Positions 1-9,862 are shown, counted from the stretch's first letter. The stretch is DNA of 64,000 nucleotides from Tardiphaga sp. P9-11 (GCF_008329525.1 NZ_NPKQ01000005.1:310001-374000); one strand, 5' to 3'. Made by a program: numbers and translations. Notes: generated from the sequence alone by a model not told the origin.

Positions 1-2
1 GG

Positions 3-494
3 ATCGATATCGGCGTGATGTATACGCCGCAGAGCCGGCCCGGTCTCAAGGTCGAGCAGTTGTTCGATGAACAGCTCATACTGGTCTCGACCAGCGCGCA
101 CAGCGCGCCGGAGCCGCAGCCGGGTTACGTCTATATCGACTGGGGCCCGGAATTCTATGCGCGCCACATGGCGCTGTTTCCGGATTTCGCAGGACCATCG
201 CTTACGGCCAATATCGGCTGGCTCGGGCTGCAGCATGTGCTGGAGAATGGCGGCTCCGGATATTTCCCGCGCCGCATCGTTGCACCCCAGCTGAAGGCCG
301 GGCGGCTGCATGTCGTCGCCGATGCGCCGGAATTTTCGATGCCAGCCTATGTCGTCTATCCCGGCGATCGCGACGATGCGATTATCGCCGAAGCCGTCGC
401 ACTCATGCATCGCCTCGCGCGCGACGCGGCCAACAAAAAGCCCGCGCCTGCAGGGCAGGCGAAGGCGCTGAAACGTCCGGCAAGGAGGGAGTGA
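3..494 (+). CDS. LysR-family transcriptional regulator, C-terminal part
   Basis: The gene enters from the left edge, so the N-terminal helix-turn-helix is not visible; about 163 codons of the effector-binding half remain. The frame opens with DIGVMYTPQ and continues with LFDEQLILVST, the usual pattern of the LysR substrate-binding domain. Later GLQHVLENGGSGYFPRR fits the second lobe, where a glycine-rich turn precedes the returning strand. The tail after about residue 140 is basic and low-complexity (KKPAPAGQAKALKRPARRE). It would be a cytoplasmic DNA-binding regulator; its target and ligand cannot be read from the fragment. A divergent small membrane gene ends 18 bp downstream. Confidence 0.8.
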   Translation: MDIGVMYTPQSRPGLKVEQLFDEQLILVSTSAHSAPEPQPGYVYIDWGPEFYARHMALFPDFAGPSLTANIGWLGLQHVLENGGSGYFPRRIVAPQLKAGRLHVVADAPEFSMPAYVVYPGDRDDAIIAEAVALMHRLARDAANKKPAPAGQAKALKRPARRE

Positions 495-512
495 TGCGAG
501 GCATCGGTTCGG

Positions 513-671
513 CTAGGCGCCGGACGGATGTCCCGATGTCGCAACGATGGCCGCGATCTGATCGGCGCTGTGCCGGGAACGCTTGGTGACTGTCAAGCGT
601 GCGATGATCGCCGCAGCAAAGGCGAACAGTGCGAGAGCGACCGATACGTCGGGGTGGATGATCGTTTTCAT
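513..671 (-). CDS. small single-pass membrane protein (52 aa)
   Basis: A 52-residue protein starting MKTIIHPDVSV. A GCAGGAG ribosome-binding site lies about 8 nt before the ATG, which supports this start over an upstream one. Residues about 9-22 (VALALFAFAAAIIA) form one hydrophobic helix, followed by a basic stretch (RLTVTKRSR), so the C-terminus is probably cytoplasmic. No family is recognised. It is convergent with the LysR gene ending at 494. Function unknown. Confidence 0.55.
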   Translation of the reverse strand: MKTIIHPDVSVALALFAFAAAIIARLTVTKRSRHSADQIAAIVATSGHPSGA

Positions 672-1117
672 GGTCGGCTCCTGCATCATCGAATTGAGGG
701 GGGGCATCGCTCCTCGGGTTCCTTCGAGCGTAGGACTGCCATGAATTTTGACAAACGAATGTTATTGGTGATTGAAATCGGATTTTTCGATTTAAAATGA
801 GTGCCTCGCACGGCCGCATGCGCCGGCATCGGCTGGAAAGGCTGCTCGATAGCACCCGCTCCCAGAACCGGCCGTCGTCGTGACCTGGCGGGTGCGGATG
901 ACCATGGCACGAGCTATCTGCCGAGCCGGCTTGCCTTGGGCGTTGAACCGGTTAGAAAGTCCGCAAGCTCGGGACAGCCATGTTTCTGAGCGCGATCTGA
1001 TCCTTGAGGGAGTTTCCCTCGCACCCGCATTGCCTGCATCGCCGCAGCCGATCCCATATCGTGGTCAACGACGATCGCGCCCCGAAATTCTTCCTCGCGC
1101 GATCTCGGTCTACTTCA
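672..1117. other. intergenic stretch without a supportable gene
   Basis: About 450 bp between the small membrane gene and the HPP gene. Several overlapping short open frames occur on both strands, but none has a convincing start signal or recognisable product. An AT-rich patch near 745-800 contains a short inverted repeat (AAATCG with CGATTT, about 777-794) and probably carries promoters for the leftward small gene. Confidence 0.5.
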
Positions 1118-2227
1118 ATGACAAAAATAGAAGGCCCCAAGGGCGCTTCTGCGCAGCCGCGTAGCGGCATCAGGCTGTTCGTGCCTATTCTGGCTGGCGC
1201 AAGCCTTGCCGAGCGGATGCTTGCATGCGTCGGTGCGCTGGTCGGCATCGCGCTGACGGCGCTGATCTGCCGTTTCGTTCTTGGCGATCACTCCAGTCTG
1301 CCGCTGATCGTGGCGCCGCTCGGCGCATCGGCTGTTCTGCTTTTTGCCGTGCCGGCCAGTCCGCTCGCCCAGCCGTGGTCGATCATCGGCGGCAATACGA
1401 TCTCGGCGATGATCGGCGTGATCGTCGCGCATCTCGTCCACGACCAGATTCTGGCGATTGGCTTCGGCGTGTCGATTGCCATTGCGGCGATGTCGTTTGC
1501 GCGCTGCTTGCATCCGCCGGGCGGCGCGACGGCGCTGACAGCGATCATCGGCGGCCCTGCGGTGACGTCAGCAGGCTTCTTGTTTCCCTTCGTGCCTGTC
1601 GGCCTGAACTCGGTTCTGCTTGTCGGTCTCGGTTTCCTCTTTCACAAGCTGTCGCAGCATACTTACCCCCACCGCGCTGCCCTGCCGCTGAACGCGCATC
1701 AGACCGCCGACCTCAATCCCGAGCTCCGCGTCGGCTTCCGCTCGGAAGACATCGACAAGGCGTTGGAAGCGTTAAAGGAGACGTTCGACATCGGGCCGGA
1801 CGATCTCGATAGTCTGCTGCGGCAAGTCGAACTTCAGGCCATGTTGCGCTCGCACGGCACGATCCTTTGCGAGGACATCATGTCGCGAGATGTCGTCACG
1901 GTGGGCGCGTGGGAGGACGTCGAACTCGCGCGTGTGCGACTGCTGAAGCACAATGTGCGTGCATTGCCGGTCATCGATCTGCAGGGCCGGCTCGTTGGAA
2001 CCATCGGCCTTCGCGAAATCCTGGGCAAGACGGGCGACGTCGGCGCGCGTATGTCGCAGGCATCCACGGCTTCAGCGACTGCGTCGGCAGTCGCTTTGCT
2101 GCCGGCGCTGACCGATGGCCGTACACATGCAGTCATCATCGTCGACGGGGAGCGAATGATCGCGGGTGTGATCACGCAGACGGATCTGCTCAGCGCGATC
2201 GCCAAGCTCGTGCCCATCGCGGCTTAG
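1118..2227 (+). CDS. HPP-family integral membrane protein with CBS pair
   Basis: About 369 aa from the ATG at 1118 (MTKIEGPKG). A TTG at 1004 would add a basic, non-conserved leader and is less likely. The first 180 residues hold four or more hydrophobic segments and the family-naming H132-P-P-G-G-A motif (CLHPPGGATALTA). The C-terminal third carries two CBS domains: IMSRDVVTVGAWEDVELARV with ALPVID, and a second with HAVIIVDG...GVITQTDLL. HPP proteins are inner-membrane proteins, some implicated in nitrite transport; CBS pairs usually sense adenine nucleotides. The transported substrate here cannot be deduced. It stands alone, with no operon partner. Confidence 0.85.
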   Translation: MTKIEGPKGASAQPRSGIRLFVPILAGASLAERMLACVGALVGIALTALICRFVLGDHSSLPLIVAPLGASAVLLFAVPASPLAQPWSIIGGNTISAMIGVIVAHLVHDQILAIGFGVSIAIAAMSFARCLHPPGGATALTAIIGGPAVTSAGFLFPFVPVGLNSVLLVGLGFLFHKLSQHTYPHRAALPLNAHQTADLNPELRVGFRSEDIDKALEALKETFDIGPDDLDSLLRQVELQAMLRSHGTILCEDIMSRDVVTVGAWEDVELARVRLLKHNVRALPVIDLQGRLVGTIGLREILGKTGDVGARMSQASTASATASAVALLPALTDGRTHAVIIVDGERMIAGVITQTDLLSAIAKLVPIAA

Positions 2228-2353
2228 GCCAGGTGCGCCAGAATCATCGAGTGCATCGCAGGCCATCATGTGTACAGCGACATGATATCGCGATGCACGA
2301 TAAGGAATGAGCCATAGCAGGGTGGTCGTCGTGAGACCGCTGCGAGCGTCGTC

Positions 2354-2758
2354 TTACGCGGCCGTCGAAGCTCGCATCGTTGCGCCCGCCATCAACTGGA
2401 ACGGCTGCTCGATGACGATGCTCGAGCAGCCCAGCGACGCCGCGACCTGGCTGGTCGAGGCAACCACGGCATGGTCGATCTGCGAGCCGGGAATCTGCGC
2501 GACGATCAGCTGCGCGATACAGAGCTGGTTGCAGCCGCGCAAGTCGATATCGACACGGTAAGCAAACAGTGCATGAACGATGTCGCGCCGGTCGCGGATC
2601 ACGATCAGCCCGTTATTGTTGGAGTCGGCATCGGTTCGCCGCCGTACGAAATCCAGCCATGCATCCAGCGTAATGCTGGCATCGTGCAGGTAGACAAGCG
2701 GATAGGCGGTCCGGGCATCTGCCCAAGTCATTGGTTGCGCCCGATATTCCTCATTCAT
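2354..2758 (-). CDS. conserved unknown protein, possibly GNAT-like
   Basis: 134 aa from the ATG at 2758 (MNEEYRAQPMTW), chosen because GGGA lies about 8-10 nt upstream; a longer frame to 2833 would run over an FNR box. The order of strands and helices (VYLHDASITLDAWLDFV, then NNNGLIVIRD, then ALFAYRVDIDL, then a C-terminal helix) recalls a GNAT acetyltransferase, but no acetyl-CoA loop is clear, so the family call is tentative. It is transcribed divergently from the FnrN-type regulator, and two FNR/FixK-type boxes lie in the 138-bp spacer, so low-oxygen control of this gene is plausible. Confidence 0.6.
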   Translation of the reverse strand: MNEEYRAQPMTWADARTAYPLVYLHDASITLDAWLDFVRRRTDADSNNNGLIVIRDRRDIVHALFAYRVDIDLRGCNQLCIAQLIVAQIPGSQIDHAVVASTSQVAASLGCSSIVIEQPFQLMAGATMRASTAA

Positions 2759-2810
2759 GACCGAATTCCCGCATGGCCTGCCAAATTGGCGGAGATGGGC
2801 CGGCCCAGCA

Positions 2811-2824
2811 TTGATGTGGGTCAA
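2811..2824. promoter_or_regulatory. FNR/FixK-type box (first of two)
   Basis: TTGATGTGGGTCAA fits the TTGA-N6-TCAA pattern used by Fnr, FnrN and FixK proteins. It lies 53 bp upstream of the start of the leftward unknown gene (2758) and 72 bp upstream of the fnrN-type gene (2897), which itself encodes a member of the family that binds such sites. Confidence 0.75.
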
Positions 2825-2835
2825 AGCGTCCACGA

Positions 2836-2849
2836 TTGATCCATGTCAA
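2836..2849. promoter_or_regulatory. FNR/FixK-type box (second of two)
   Basis: TTGATCCATGTCAA is a second TTGA-N6-TCAA palindrome, 25 bp centre to centre from the first. It lies 47 bp before the fnrN-type start codon. Paired boxes upstream of an fnrN gene are known in rhizobia, where they allow both activation and autorepression; that this applies here is inference. Confidence 0.75.
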
Positions 2850-2896
2850 ATGGTGTAACGTGATCCCTAGACCTGCCCCATAAGAGCAAACGAGAG

Positions 2897-3655
2897 ATGG
2901 ACAGTGCCATGACCTTCGCAGAGCCAGCGGCCGAGACCTGTGCCGGAGAGCGCGACTGCAAGCATGGTCGCGGCACCAATGGTTGCGACGATTGCAAGGT
3001 GCGCCTGTTCAGTGTCTGCGGCGCCCTCGAGCCGACCGAACTCGACGAGCTCGACCGCCTCAGCCAGGTCAAGAATTTCCCGGCCAAGACCATGCTGTTC
3101 GATCAGGGCGCATTGGCCGGCAGCGTGTTCAACGTCACGGAAGGCATCGTCCGGCTCTACAAGTCGCTGCCGGACGGCCGTCGCCAGATCGTTGGCTTTG
3201 CGCTGCCCGGTGATTTCCTGGGACTTGCGCTGATGGACCGCTACGGCGTCGCCGCCGAGGCCGTGACGCCGGTGCGCGTCTGCCGCTTCACCCGCGCGGC
3301 CTTTCTCAATTATGTGGATGGCAAGCCGCATCTGCTGCGCCGCCTGCATGAATTCGCCGGCCATGAACTCAGCCTCGCGCAGGACCAGATGCTGCTGCTC
3401 GGCCGCCGCACGGCCGACGAGAAGGTTGCCGCCTTCCTGCTGAACCTGCAGGCCCGCTATGGCCGCATCGGCGCGATGTCGGTCAACGTGCCGCTACCCA
3501 TGAGCCGCCAGGACATCGCCGACTATCTCGGCCTGACCATTGAAACCGTCAGCCGCACCCTGACCAAGCTCGCCAAGGAAAAGACCGTGCTGGTGGTGCC
3601 CGATGGCGTGCGCTTGCTGTCCACCGACCGGCTGGATCAGCTCGCCGCGGCGTAA
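2897..3655 (+). CDS. fnrN: FnrN/AadR-type Crp/Fnr oxygen-sensing regulator
   Basis: 252 aa. The N-terminus carries C30-x2-C33-x7-C41 and a central C129, the four-cysteine arrangement that holds the oxygen-labile [4Fe-4S] cluster in FnrN/FnrL/AadR proteins; FixK lacks it. A cyclic-nucleotide-binding-type beta roll follows (NVTEGIVRLYKSLPDGRRQIVGFALPGD in two halves around residues 79-106). The C-terminal winged helix has SRQDIADYLGLT and ETVSR, where E and SR read the TTGAT half-site. Two matching boxes lie upstream, so autoregulation is likely. Known relatives activate microaerobic respiration, heme synthesis and, as AadR, anaerobic aromatic degradation. Choosing between the fnrN and aadR names is a matter of convention. 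Confidence 0.9.
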   Translation: MDSAMTFAEPAAETCAGERDCKHGRGTNGCDDCKVRLFSVCGALEPTELDELDRLSQVKNFPAKTMLFDQGALAGSVFNVTEGIVRLYKSLPDGRRQIVGFALPGDFLGLALMDRYGVAAEAVTPVRVCRFTRAAFLNYVDGKPHLLRRLHEFAGHELSLAQDQMLLLGRRTADEKVAAFLLNLQARYGRIGAMSVNVPLPMSRQDIADYLGLTIETVSRTLTKLAKEKTVLVVPDGVRLLSTDRLDQLAAA

Positions 3656-3738
3656 TGCGGCGCTGCATTTTGATGCAGCTCAAGGAGAGCGTGTCCTGCC
3701 GCGCTCACACTCTTCTCCGTCACTCAAGGAGAAGAGAT

Positions 3739-3843
3739 ATGCCTTTCGACAGTATGCTGGTCGCCGCCGCCGTGGTCACGATGTTCGTCTGCTTCGCCCT
3801 GCCGCTGGCCTGGGTCTCGCGCCGGACCTTCGGGCAGTCCTGA
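3739..3843 (+). CDS. very small membrane protein (34 aa)
   Basis: A 34-residue protein, MPFDSMLVAAAV onward, ending RRTFGQS. The ATG is preceded by a strong CAAGGAGAAGAG ribosome-binding site with about 7 nt spacing, the main evidence that this short frame is translated. Residues about 7-26 are hydrophobic (VAAAVVTMFVCFALPLAWV), giving one transmembrane helix with a basic end. It lies 83 bp after the fnrN-type gene on the same strand. Small single-helix proteins of this kind often associate with larger membrane complexes; the partner is unknown. Confidence 0.6.
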   Translation: MPFDSMLVAAAVVTMFVCFALPLAWVSRRTFGQS

Positions 3844-3966
3844 GCCCTTCGGCGGCATGCCGGTGCCCCTCATAACCGGCTGATTTGTCCTCCAAAACAT
3901 GCCATGAGTCCTGACCCCCGCGACGGTTGCGCCGCGTCTGGGCTCTTGGTGTGCGAAGGAGAACAA

Positions 3967-5616
<1,650 letters not shown>

Positions 5617-5624
5617 CCTACGCT

Positions 5625-5774
5625 GTCATTCCGGGGCGCTCGCTCTTGCGAGCGAACCCGGAATCTCGACGTGTTCTTCACCTCTCTCCACCTGGGACCT
5701 AAGAGGGCGATGAACGCATCGGGATTCCGGGCTCCGTCCCGCCGCCTGCGGCGTCGATCCGTCCCCGGAATGAC
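5625..5774. repeat. interspersed nested palindrome, copy 1
   Basis: About 150 bp bounded by GTCATTCCGGGG and the inverted CCCCGGAATGAC. Inside are a perfect short hairpin (CGCTCGC, loop, GCGAGCG) and a second pair ACCCGGAATC / GATTCCGGG. It fills the gap between the convergent pgm and ABC-permease genes, starting 8 bp after the pgm stop, so it may act as a transcript end. Related copies are at 10897, 11859, 20903 and 55501. Confidence 0.8.
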
Positions 5775-5785
5775 AAAGGTGTGGC

Positions 5786-6553
5786 CTAGTGCCCGCTCGT
5801 CCGCCACCGCAGCAGTCGCTGCTCGACCAGCGACATGGCCAGCGCGGTCACATAGCCGATCGCGCCGAGCAGGATGACACCCGCGAACAGATCCGGCGAA
5901 CGAAACGCGCGCGCCGAGAGCAGCACCCAGTGGCCTAATCCGTCGAGGCCGGCGAGGATTTCGCAGACCACCGCCAGGATCAGCGACACGGTCAGGCTCA
6001 GTCGCATGCCGGAGATGATGTCGGGGCTGGCCGATGGCAGAGCTATCTTGAAGATCACCGCGAGGCGCGACATGTGCAGCGAGCGCGCGACCTCATAGAG
6101 ACGCGGTTCTACCGCGCCGAAGCCGTGAACGGTGGCGAGCAGCATCGGCCAGATCGCGCCGAAAGCGATGACGAACAGTGCCATGCCCTGGGTCAGCCCG
6201 AACAGGGCGATGGCGACGGGAATGATCGCCGATACGGGCAGTGGCCGCAGGAACTCCAGCGACGGGGCGACATAGCTGCGCATCGCCCTGGACGAGCCGA
6301 TCATCGCGCCGAGTGCAATGCCGACGACGGATGCGACCAGCCAGCCGTAGAACATGTGTTCTAGGGTGCCGATGGTCTTCTCCAGCAATGTGCCATTGCT
6401 GAAGCCGCGCATCAGCGCGGCCCAGGCGCGATCGGGGCCGGGCAGAAACACCGGTGAGGCCAGTTTCAGATTGGCGATCAACTGCCACAGCGCGATCAGG
6501 CCTGCAGCAACGGCGAAGCTGGCAAGGCGCCAGAGGGTGAGTGTCCAGTTCAT
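5786..6553 (-). CDS. ABC transporter permease (SsuC/TauC-like)
   Basis: 255 aa inner-membrane protein starting MNWTLTLWRLASFAV. Its ATG overlaps the stop of the preceding permease (ATGA), which fixes the start; a longer frame to 6925 only runs across that upstream gene. It has about six hydrophobic helices and the permease EAA loop pattern (VEPRLYEVARSLHMSRLAVIFKIALP in two parts), which contacts the ATPase. The family imports sulfonates, nitrate, cyanate, pyrimidine precursors or aromatic acids; the substrate is not evident. It is the last gene of a five-gene leftward operon: binding protein, GntR regulator, ATPase and two permeases. Confidence 0.85.
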   Translation of the reverse strand: MNWTLTLWRLASFAVAAGLIALWQLIANLKLASPVFLPGPDRAWAALMRGFSNGTLLEKTIGTLEHMFYGWLVASVVGIALGAMIGSSRAMRSYVAPSLEFLRPLPVSAIIPVAIALFGLTQGMALFVIAFGAIWPMLLATVHGFGAVEPRLYEVARSLHMSRLAVIFKIALPSASPDIISGMRLSLTVSLILAVVCEILAGLDGLGHWVLLSARAFRSPDLFAGVILLGAIGYVTALAMSLVEQRLLRWRTSGH

Positions 6554-7314
6554 CGGACCTCTCCAGCCAGCGCTGCGGGGCCAAACAGATGCTGTTGCGC
6601 TGCCAGTAATCCGGCATTGAGCGCATAACCGATGAGGCCGATCCACAGCAGATAAGCGAGCATCAGGTCCGGCCGCAATGCTTGCTGCGCAATCATGATT
6701 CCGGCGCCAAGCCCGATGGGATTGATCGCGATTTCCACGGTCACCGCGACGATCAGCGCAATGCCGGCCGCCAGGCGAAAGGCGAGAAAGATGCGCGGCA
6801 GTGCGGCGGGAATGATGATCTTGCTGATACGGTCGCCTGGCGACAGCCGCAGCGCGCGAGAGACTTCGATCAGTCGTGGCTCGATGCTGCGTACCGCAGC
6901 GCGGCTGAGAATGAGGATCGGCCACACACAGGCAAAGGCGACGATCACAATTTCCATGCGATAGCCGAAGCCGAGCGCGATCAGGGCGATCGGCAGCAGC
7001 GCGATGGAGGGGATCGGCCGCAGGGATTCGATGGTGACTTCCATCAGCCGATCCAGCGGCTGGAAGATACCGAGTGCAATTCCGAGGAACAATCCGATGG
7101 CGCCGCCGACCGCGAGGCCGGCAAAGGCCGAAGCCAGCGTGTCACGCGTCGCCGCCAGGATCGAGCCGTCGCCGAATGCCTGAAATAGCGCCAGCACCAC
7201 GGCGCTTGGCGGCGCCAATGCATCGCTGTGGATATCGACGGAGCGCGCCCAGATTTCCAGCACGATGAGCAGGCTCATCGGAAGGATCGCCGCTTTCAGG
7301 CGCTCGGATCTCAT
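6550..7314 (-). CDS. ABC transporter permease (SsuC/TauC-like)
   Basis: 254 aa, with an N-terminal transmembrane helix (ILPMSLLIVLEIWA) and about five more. The EAA loop reads VRSIEPRLIEVSRALRLSPG, followed by IIIPAALPRIF. It differs clearly from the second permease at 5786, so the transporter probably uses a permease heterodimer, less common in this family than a homodimer. Start and stop overlap both neighbours by 4 bp, indicating translational coupling. Substrate unknown. Confidence 0.85.
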   Translation of the reverse strand: MRSERLKAAILPMSLLIVLEIWARSVDIHSDALAPPSAVVLALFQAFGDGSILAATRDTLASAFAGLAVGGAIGLFLGIALGIFQPLDRLMEVTIESLRPIPSIALLPIALIALGFGYRMEIVIVAFACVWPILILSRAAVRSIEPRLIEVSRALRLSPGDRISKIIIPAALPRIFLAFRLAAGIALIVAVTVEIAINPIGLGAGIMIAQQALRPDLMLAYLLWIGLIGYALNAGLLAAQQHLFGPAALAGEVR

Positions 7315-8117
7315 GCTTCCGATGCCTTGATGAAGTCGAACAATTCGCGGCGCAACCGCAGGAATTCCGGGTTCTCGCGCGTGGTCAACTGATCGCGCGG
7401 GCGCGGCAGGTTGATCTTGAGATCAATGCCGATGCGGCCGGGATGCGGCAGCAGGCCGACCACGCGGTCGCCGAGATAAATGGCTTCTTCGAGATCGTGG
7501 GTGACGAAGATCACCGTGGCCTTGCTGGCATCAAGCAGCGACAGGACCTCGTCCTGCAGGCCCTGCCGAGTCATGGCATCGAGCGCGCCGAACGGCTCGT
7601 CCATCAGCAGCGCTTTCGGTTCCTGCGCCAGACATCGCGCGATCTGCAGGCGCTGCTGCATGCCGCCGGACATCTCGGCAGGATATTTCGCGGCGTGATG
7701 GGGCAGCCCGACTTTCTTCAGCAACTCGTCGATGCGCGCCGGGCGCTGGGCCTTGGGCATGCCGATGGTTTCCAGCGCCAGCGCGACATTTCCGGCGGCC
7801 GTGCGCCATGGCAGCAGCGCCTTGCCGTAATCCTGGAACACGATGGCGACGTCGCGCCGCGGCGCGCGCATCGGCTCGCCGTCGAAACTCACATTGCCCG
7901 AGGTCGGCTGATACAGGCCGGCGGCGAGGCGGAGCGCCGTCGTCTTGCCGCAGCCGGAGGCGCCGATGATGCAGAGAAACTCGCCGGGCTTCACGTCGAG
8001 GCTAACGTTTTCGATGATCGTCTTGCCGCCGAGATCCAGCGTGACATGGGAAAACGCGATCTGCGACTTTTCGAGTTGGGCCGACGGGGTGTCCTTGCGA
8101 AGGGCAATGGATGTCAT
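7311..8117 (-). CDS. ABC transporter ATP-binding protein (SsuB/TauB-like)
   Basis: 268 aa. Walker A is GASGCGKTTALRLAAG, the signature is MSGGMQQRLQIARCLA, Walker B is ALLMDEPFGALD, and the switch histidine is in VTHDLEEAIYLGD. The last motif, with the length, is typical of the nitrate/sulfonate/bicarbonate import family. The ATG at 8117 is preferred because GGGAG lies 10 nt before it; a TTG at 8126 sits on top of that site. It would drive uptake through the two permeases encoded immediately downstream. Confidence 0.9.
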   Translation of the reverse strand: MTSIALRKDTPSAQLEKSQIAFSHVTLDLGGKTIIENVSLDVKPGEFLCIIGASGCGKTTALRLAAGLYQPTSGNVSFDGEPMRAPRRDVAIVFQDYGKALLPWRTAAGNVALALETIGMPKAQRPARIDELLKKVGLPHHAAKYPAEMSGGMQQRLQIARCLAQEPKALLMDEPFGALDAMTRQGLQDEVLSLLDASKATVIFVTHDLEEAIYLGDRVVGLLPHPGRIGIDLKINLPRPRDQLTTRENPEFLRLRRELFDFIKASEA

Positions 8118-8122
8118 CGCGC

Positions 8123-8821
8123 TCAATCTCCCTGTCCGGGCGGATAGACGAAAGCGAGCGTCGAGTGCAGATGCGACGTCAGCATGGCCTGTGCGGGACC
8201 GGTTTCGCGCGCAAGCACGCGATCGGCCAGAAGCTGATGGGCTGCAACAAAGCGGCTGCCGCTGTCGAAGCCGCGCATCATCACCCTGCGGTAGCGATAG
8301 GCCTGATCGTAAAGTTCCGAATGCGCCGCGAGCAGGCGCTTCGATCCGCAGGCCGCCAGTAATGCGGTGTGAAATCCCTTATGGAGCTTGTCGAAATCCG
8401 GCGCCCCTTCGCGGAATTCATCGCCGGTACGTTCGATATGCCTACGCATCTGGTGAAGCGCGCCGAGGATGCCAGCCTCCCAGGCATCGTCGCCATGTTC
8501 GATGGCCAGCCGCAGCGCCTCCGTCTCCACCACGCTACGCATCCGTGTGATGTCGGCCAGATCCTCCCGGCTGATGTCGGCAACGCGAAAACCGCGCTGG
8601 CCGATGCCGATAATCAGGCCGCGTGAGATCAGGCGTGACAGTCCTTCGCGCATCGGCGTGGCGCCGATGTCGTAACGCTGCACGAGATCGACGATGCCAA
8701 GTCGCGTTCCTGGCGCGAGATTGCCGGCAATGATGTCATGCTGAAGCAATGTCGCTGCACGCTCGCTCAGCGTATCCGAGCCGGATACATCGATTGTACT
8801 GCTAAGGGGCTGACCCGCCAT
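8123..8821 (-). CDS. GntR-family regulator, FCD (FadR) subfamily
   Basis: 232 aa. The N-terminal winged helix contains GTRLGIVDLVQRYDIGATPMREGLSRLISRGLI, the GntR signature. From about residue 90 an all-helical FCD ligand domain follows (RMRSVVETEALRLAIE, then D..FH and H residues that usually bind metal: FDKLHKGFHTALLAACGS, TSHLHSTL). FCD regulators respond to small organic acids. It is encoded inside the transporter operon, between binding protein and ATPase, so it most likely controls this operon and the divergent FAH gene; a 48-bp inverted repeat between them at 9815-9862 is the candidate operator. Confidence 0.9.
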   Translation of the reverse strand: MAGQPLSSTIDVSGSDTLSERAATLLQHDIIAGNLAPGTRLGIVDLVQRYDIGATPMREGLSRLISRGLIIGIGQRGFRVADISREDLADITRMRSVVETEALRLAIEHGDDAWEAGILGALHQMRRHIERTGDEFREGAPDFDKLHKGFHTALLAACGSKRLLAAHSELYDQAYRYRRVMMRGFDSGSRFVAAHQLLADRVLARETGPAQAMLTSHLHSTLAFVYPPGQGD

Positions 8822-8831
8822 TCAGTTCGAC

Positions 8832-9758
8832 CTATTTCAGAATCAGTTTGTTGAGATCGAGCCTGGTCTCCAGCATCTTCTGCGAGGACATGACGTCGAT
8901 CCACCATGCCAGTTGCTCGGGCTTCAGCACCGGCTCCGACTTGTTCGGCGGTGAGGCCTTCACCAGTTCGATGGTCTGTTTGGTGAATTTGGCAATTGCG
9001 GCCGAGGTCTTGTCTTTGTCGCTGTTCACGATCGCCGCACCTTCGGCGATGGCAGCGCGAAATTTCCTGACGATGTCGGGATTCTTCTCGGCCCATTCGC
9101 GTGAGGCTGCATAGAAGATGATCGGCTCTGTGCGCTCGAGCTCCGACGCGTAGCGTGCGCCGATACTGCCGCTGCCGGCCGCCAGCATGCGCGATACCGT
9201 TGGCTCCGCGGTCAGCACAGCATCGACACCGCCGGACTTGATGATGTCGGGCATGGTCGGGAAGGTCACTTCGACGAAATTGACCTTCCTGGGATCGACA
9301 CCCTTGTCGACCAGCCATTTGACGAACAGCACGTGAAGAAACGCACCGAGGCCCGGTGCGCCGACCTTCTTGCCGACGAAATCCTTTGGCTCCTTGATCG
9401 TGATGCCGTTACGCACGAAGGCGGTGATATTGGCGTTCGATGTCGGGCTCATCACCGTTGCGCCGGCGACCGCGACAAGATCGAGGCCGCCGTCGGCAGC
9501 CTGCAGGAAGACGGTGGAGGTCGGGCCGCCGATTTGGATCGAGCCGGACAGAATGGCCGCCGGGATATTGGAGTTGATGCCGATGGGGATCATCTCGGCA
9601 TCGAGCCCGTGCTTCTTGAAGATGCCTTCATCGACTGCGACCATCGCCGAGGCGCAGTCCGTTGTTGCAGTGCAACCGATCTGGATCCTGGTCTGGGCAT
9701 GCGCGGTGCCCGTCACAGCGAGCGTCGCCAATAGGGCTGCCACCGTCCACCTGGTCAT
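8832..9758 (-). CDS. ABC transporter periplasmic binding protein (NMT1/SsuA-like)
   Basis: 308 aa with an N-terminal Sec signal peptide (MTRWTVAALLATLAVTGTAHA, cleavage after AHA). The ATG at 9758 follows GGGAGACGACC; a longer frame to 10460 only runs antisense through the neighbouring FAH gene. The mature part has the NMT1-like fold pattern: MVAVDEGIFKKHGLDAEMI, then AILSGSIQIGG, GLDLVAVAG and LVDKGVDPRKVNFVEV. It would capture the solute in the periplasm for the permease pair. It is the first gene of the leftward operon and diverges from the FAH-family hydrolase, suggesting that the imported compound or a product of it is degraded by that enzyme. Confidence 0.9.
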   Translation of the reverse strand: MTRWTVAALLATLAVTGTAHAQTRIQIGCTATTDCASAMVAVDEGIFKKHGLDAEMIPIGINSNIPAAILSGSIQIGGPTSTVFLQAADGGLDLVAVAGATVMSPTSNANITAFVRNGITIKEPKDFVGKKVGAPGLGAFLHVLFVKWLVDKGVDPRKVNFVEVTFPTMPDIIKSGGVDAVLTAEPTVSRMLAAGSGSIGARYASELERTEPIIFYAASREWAEKNPDIVRKFRAAIAEGAAIVNSDKDKTSAAIAKFTKQTIELVKASPPNKSEPVLKPEQLAWWIDVMSSQKMLETRLDLNKLILK

Positions 9759-9814
9759 GGTCGTCTCCCTCGCCCGAGCATTTTTCGATCGTGAAGCAAT
9801 CTTTGCGATAGCCT

Positions 9815-9862
9815 CTTGTTTATCGATATTTTTTTTGATCATATATTTTATCGAAGAACAAG
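9815..9862. promoter_or_regulatory. 48-bp imperfect inverted repeat, candidate GntR operator
   Basis: CTTGTT-N2-TCGATA is mirrored by TATCGA-N2-AACAAG around a very AT-rich centre (TTTTTTTTGATCATATATT). The element fills the 120-bp spacer between the divergent binding-protein and FAH genes, with AT content far above its surroundings. Binding by the operon's own GntR regulator is inferred from position and symmetry. Confidence 0.55.
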
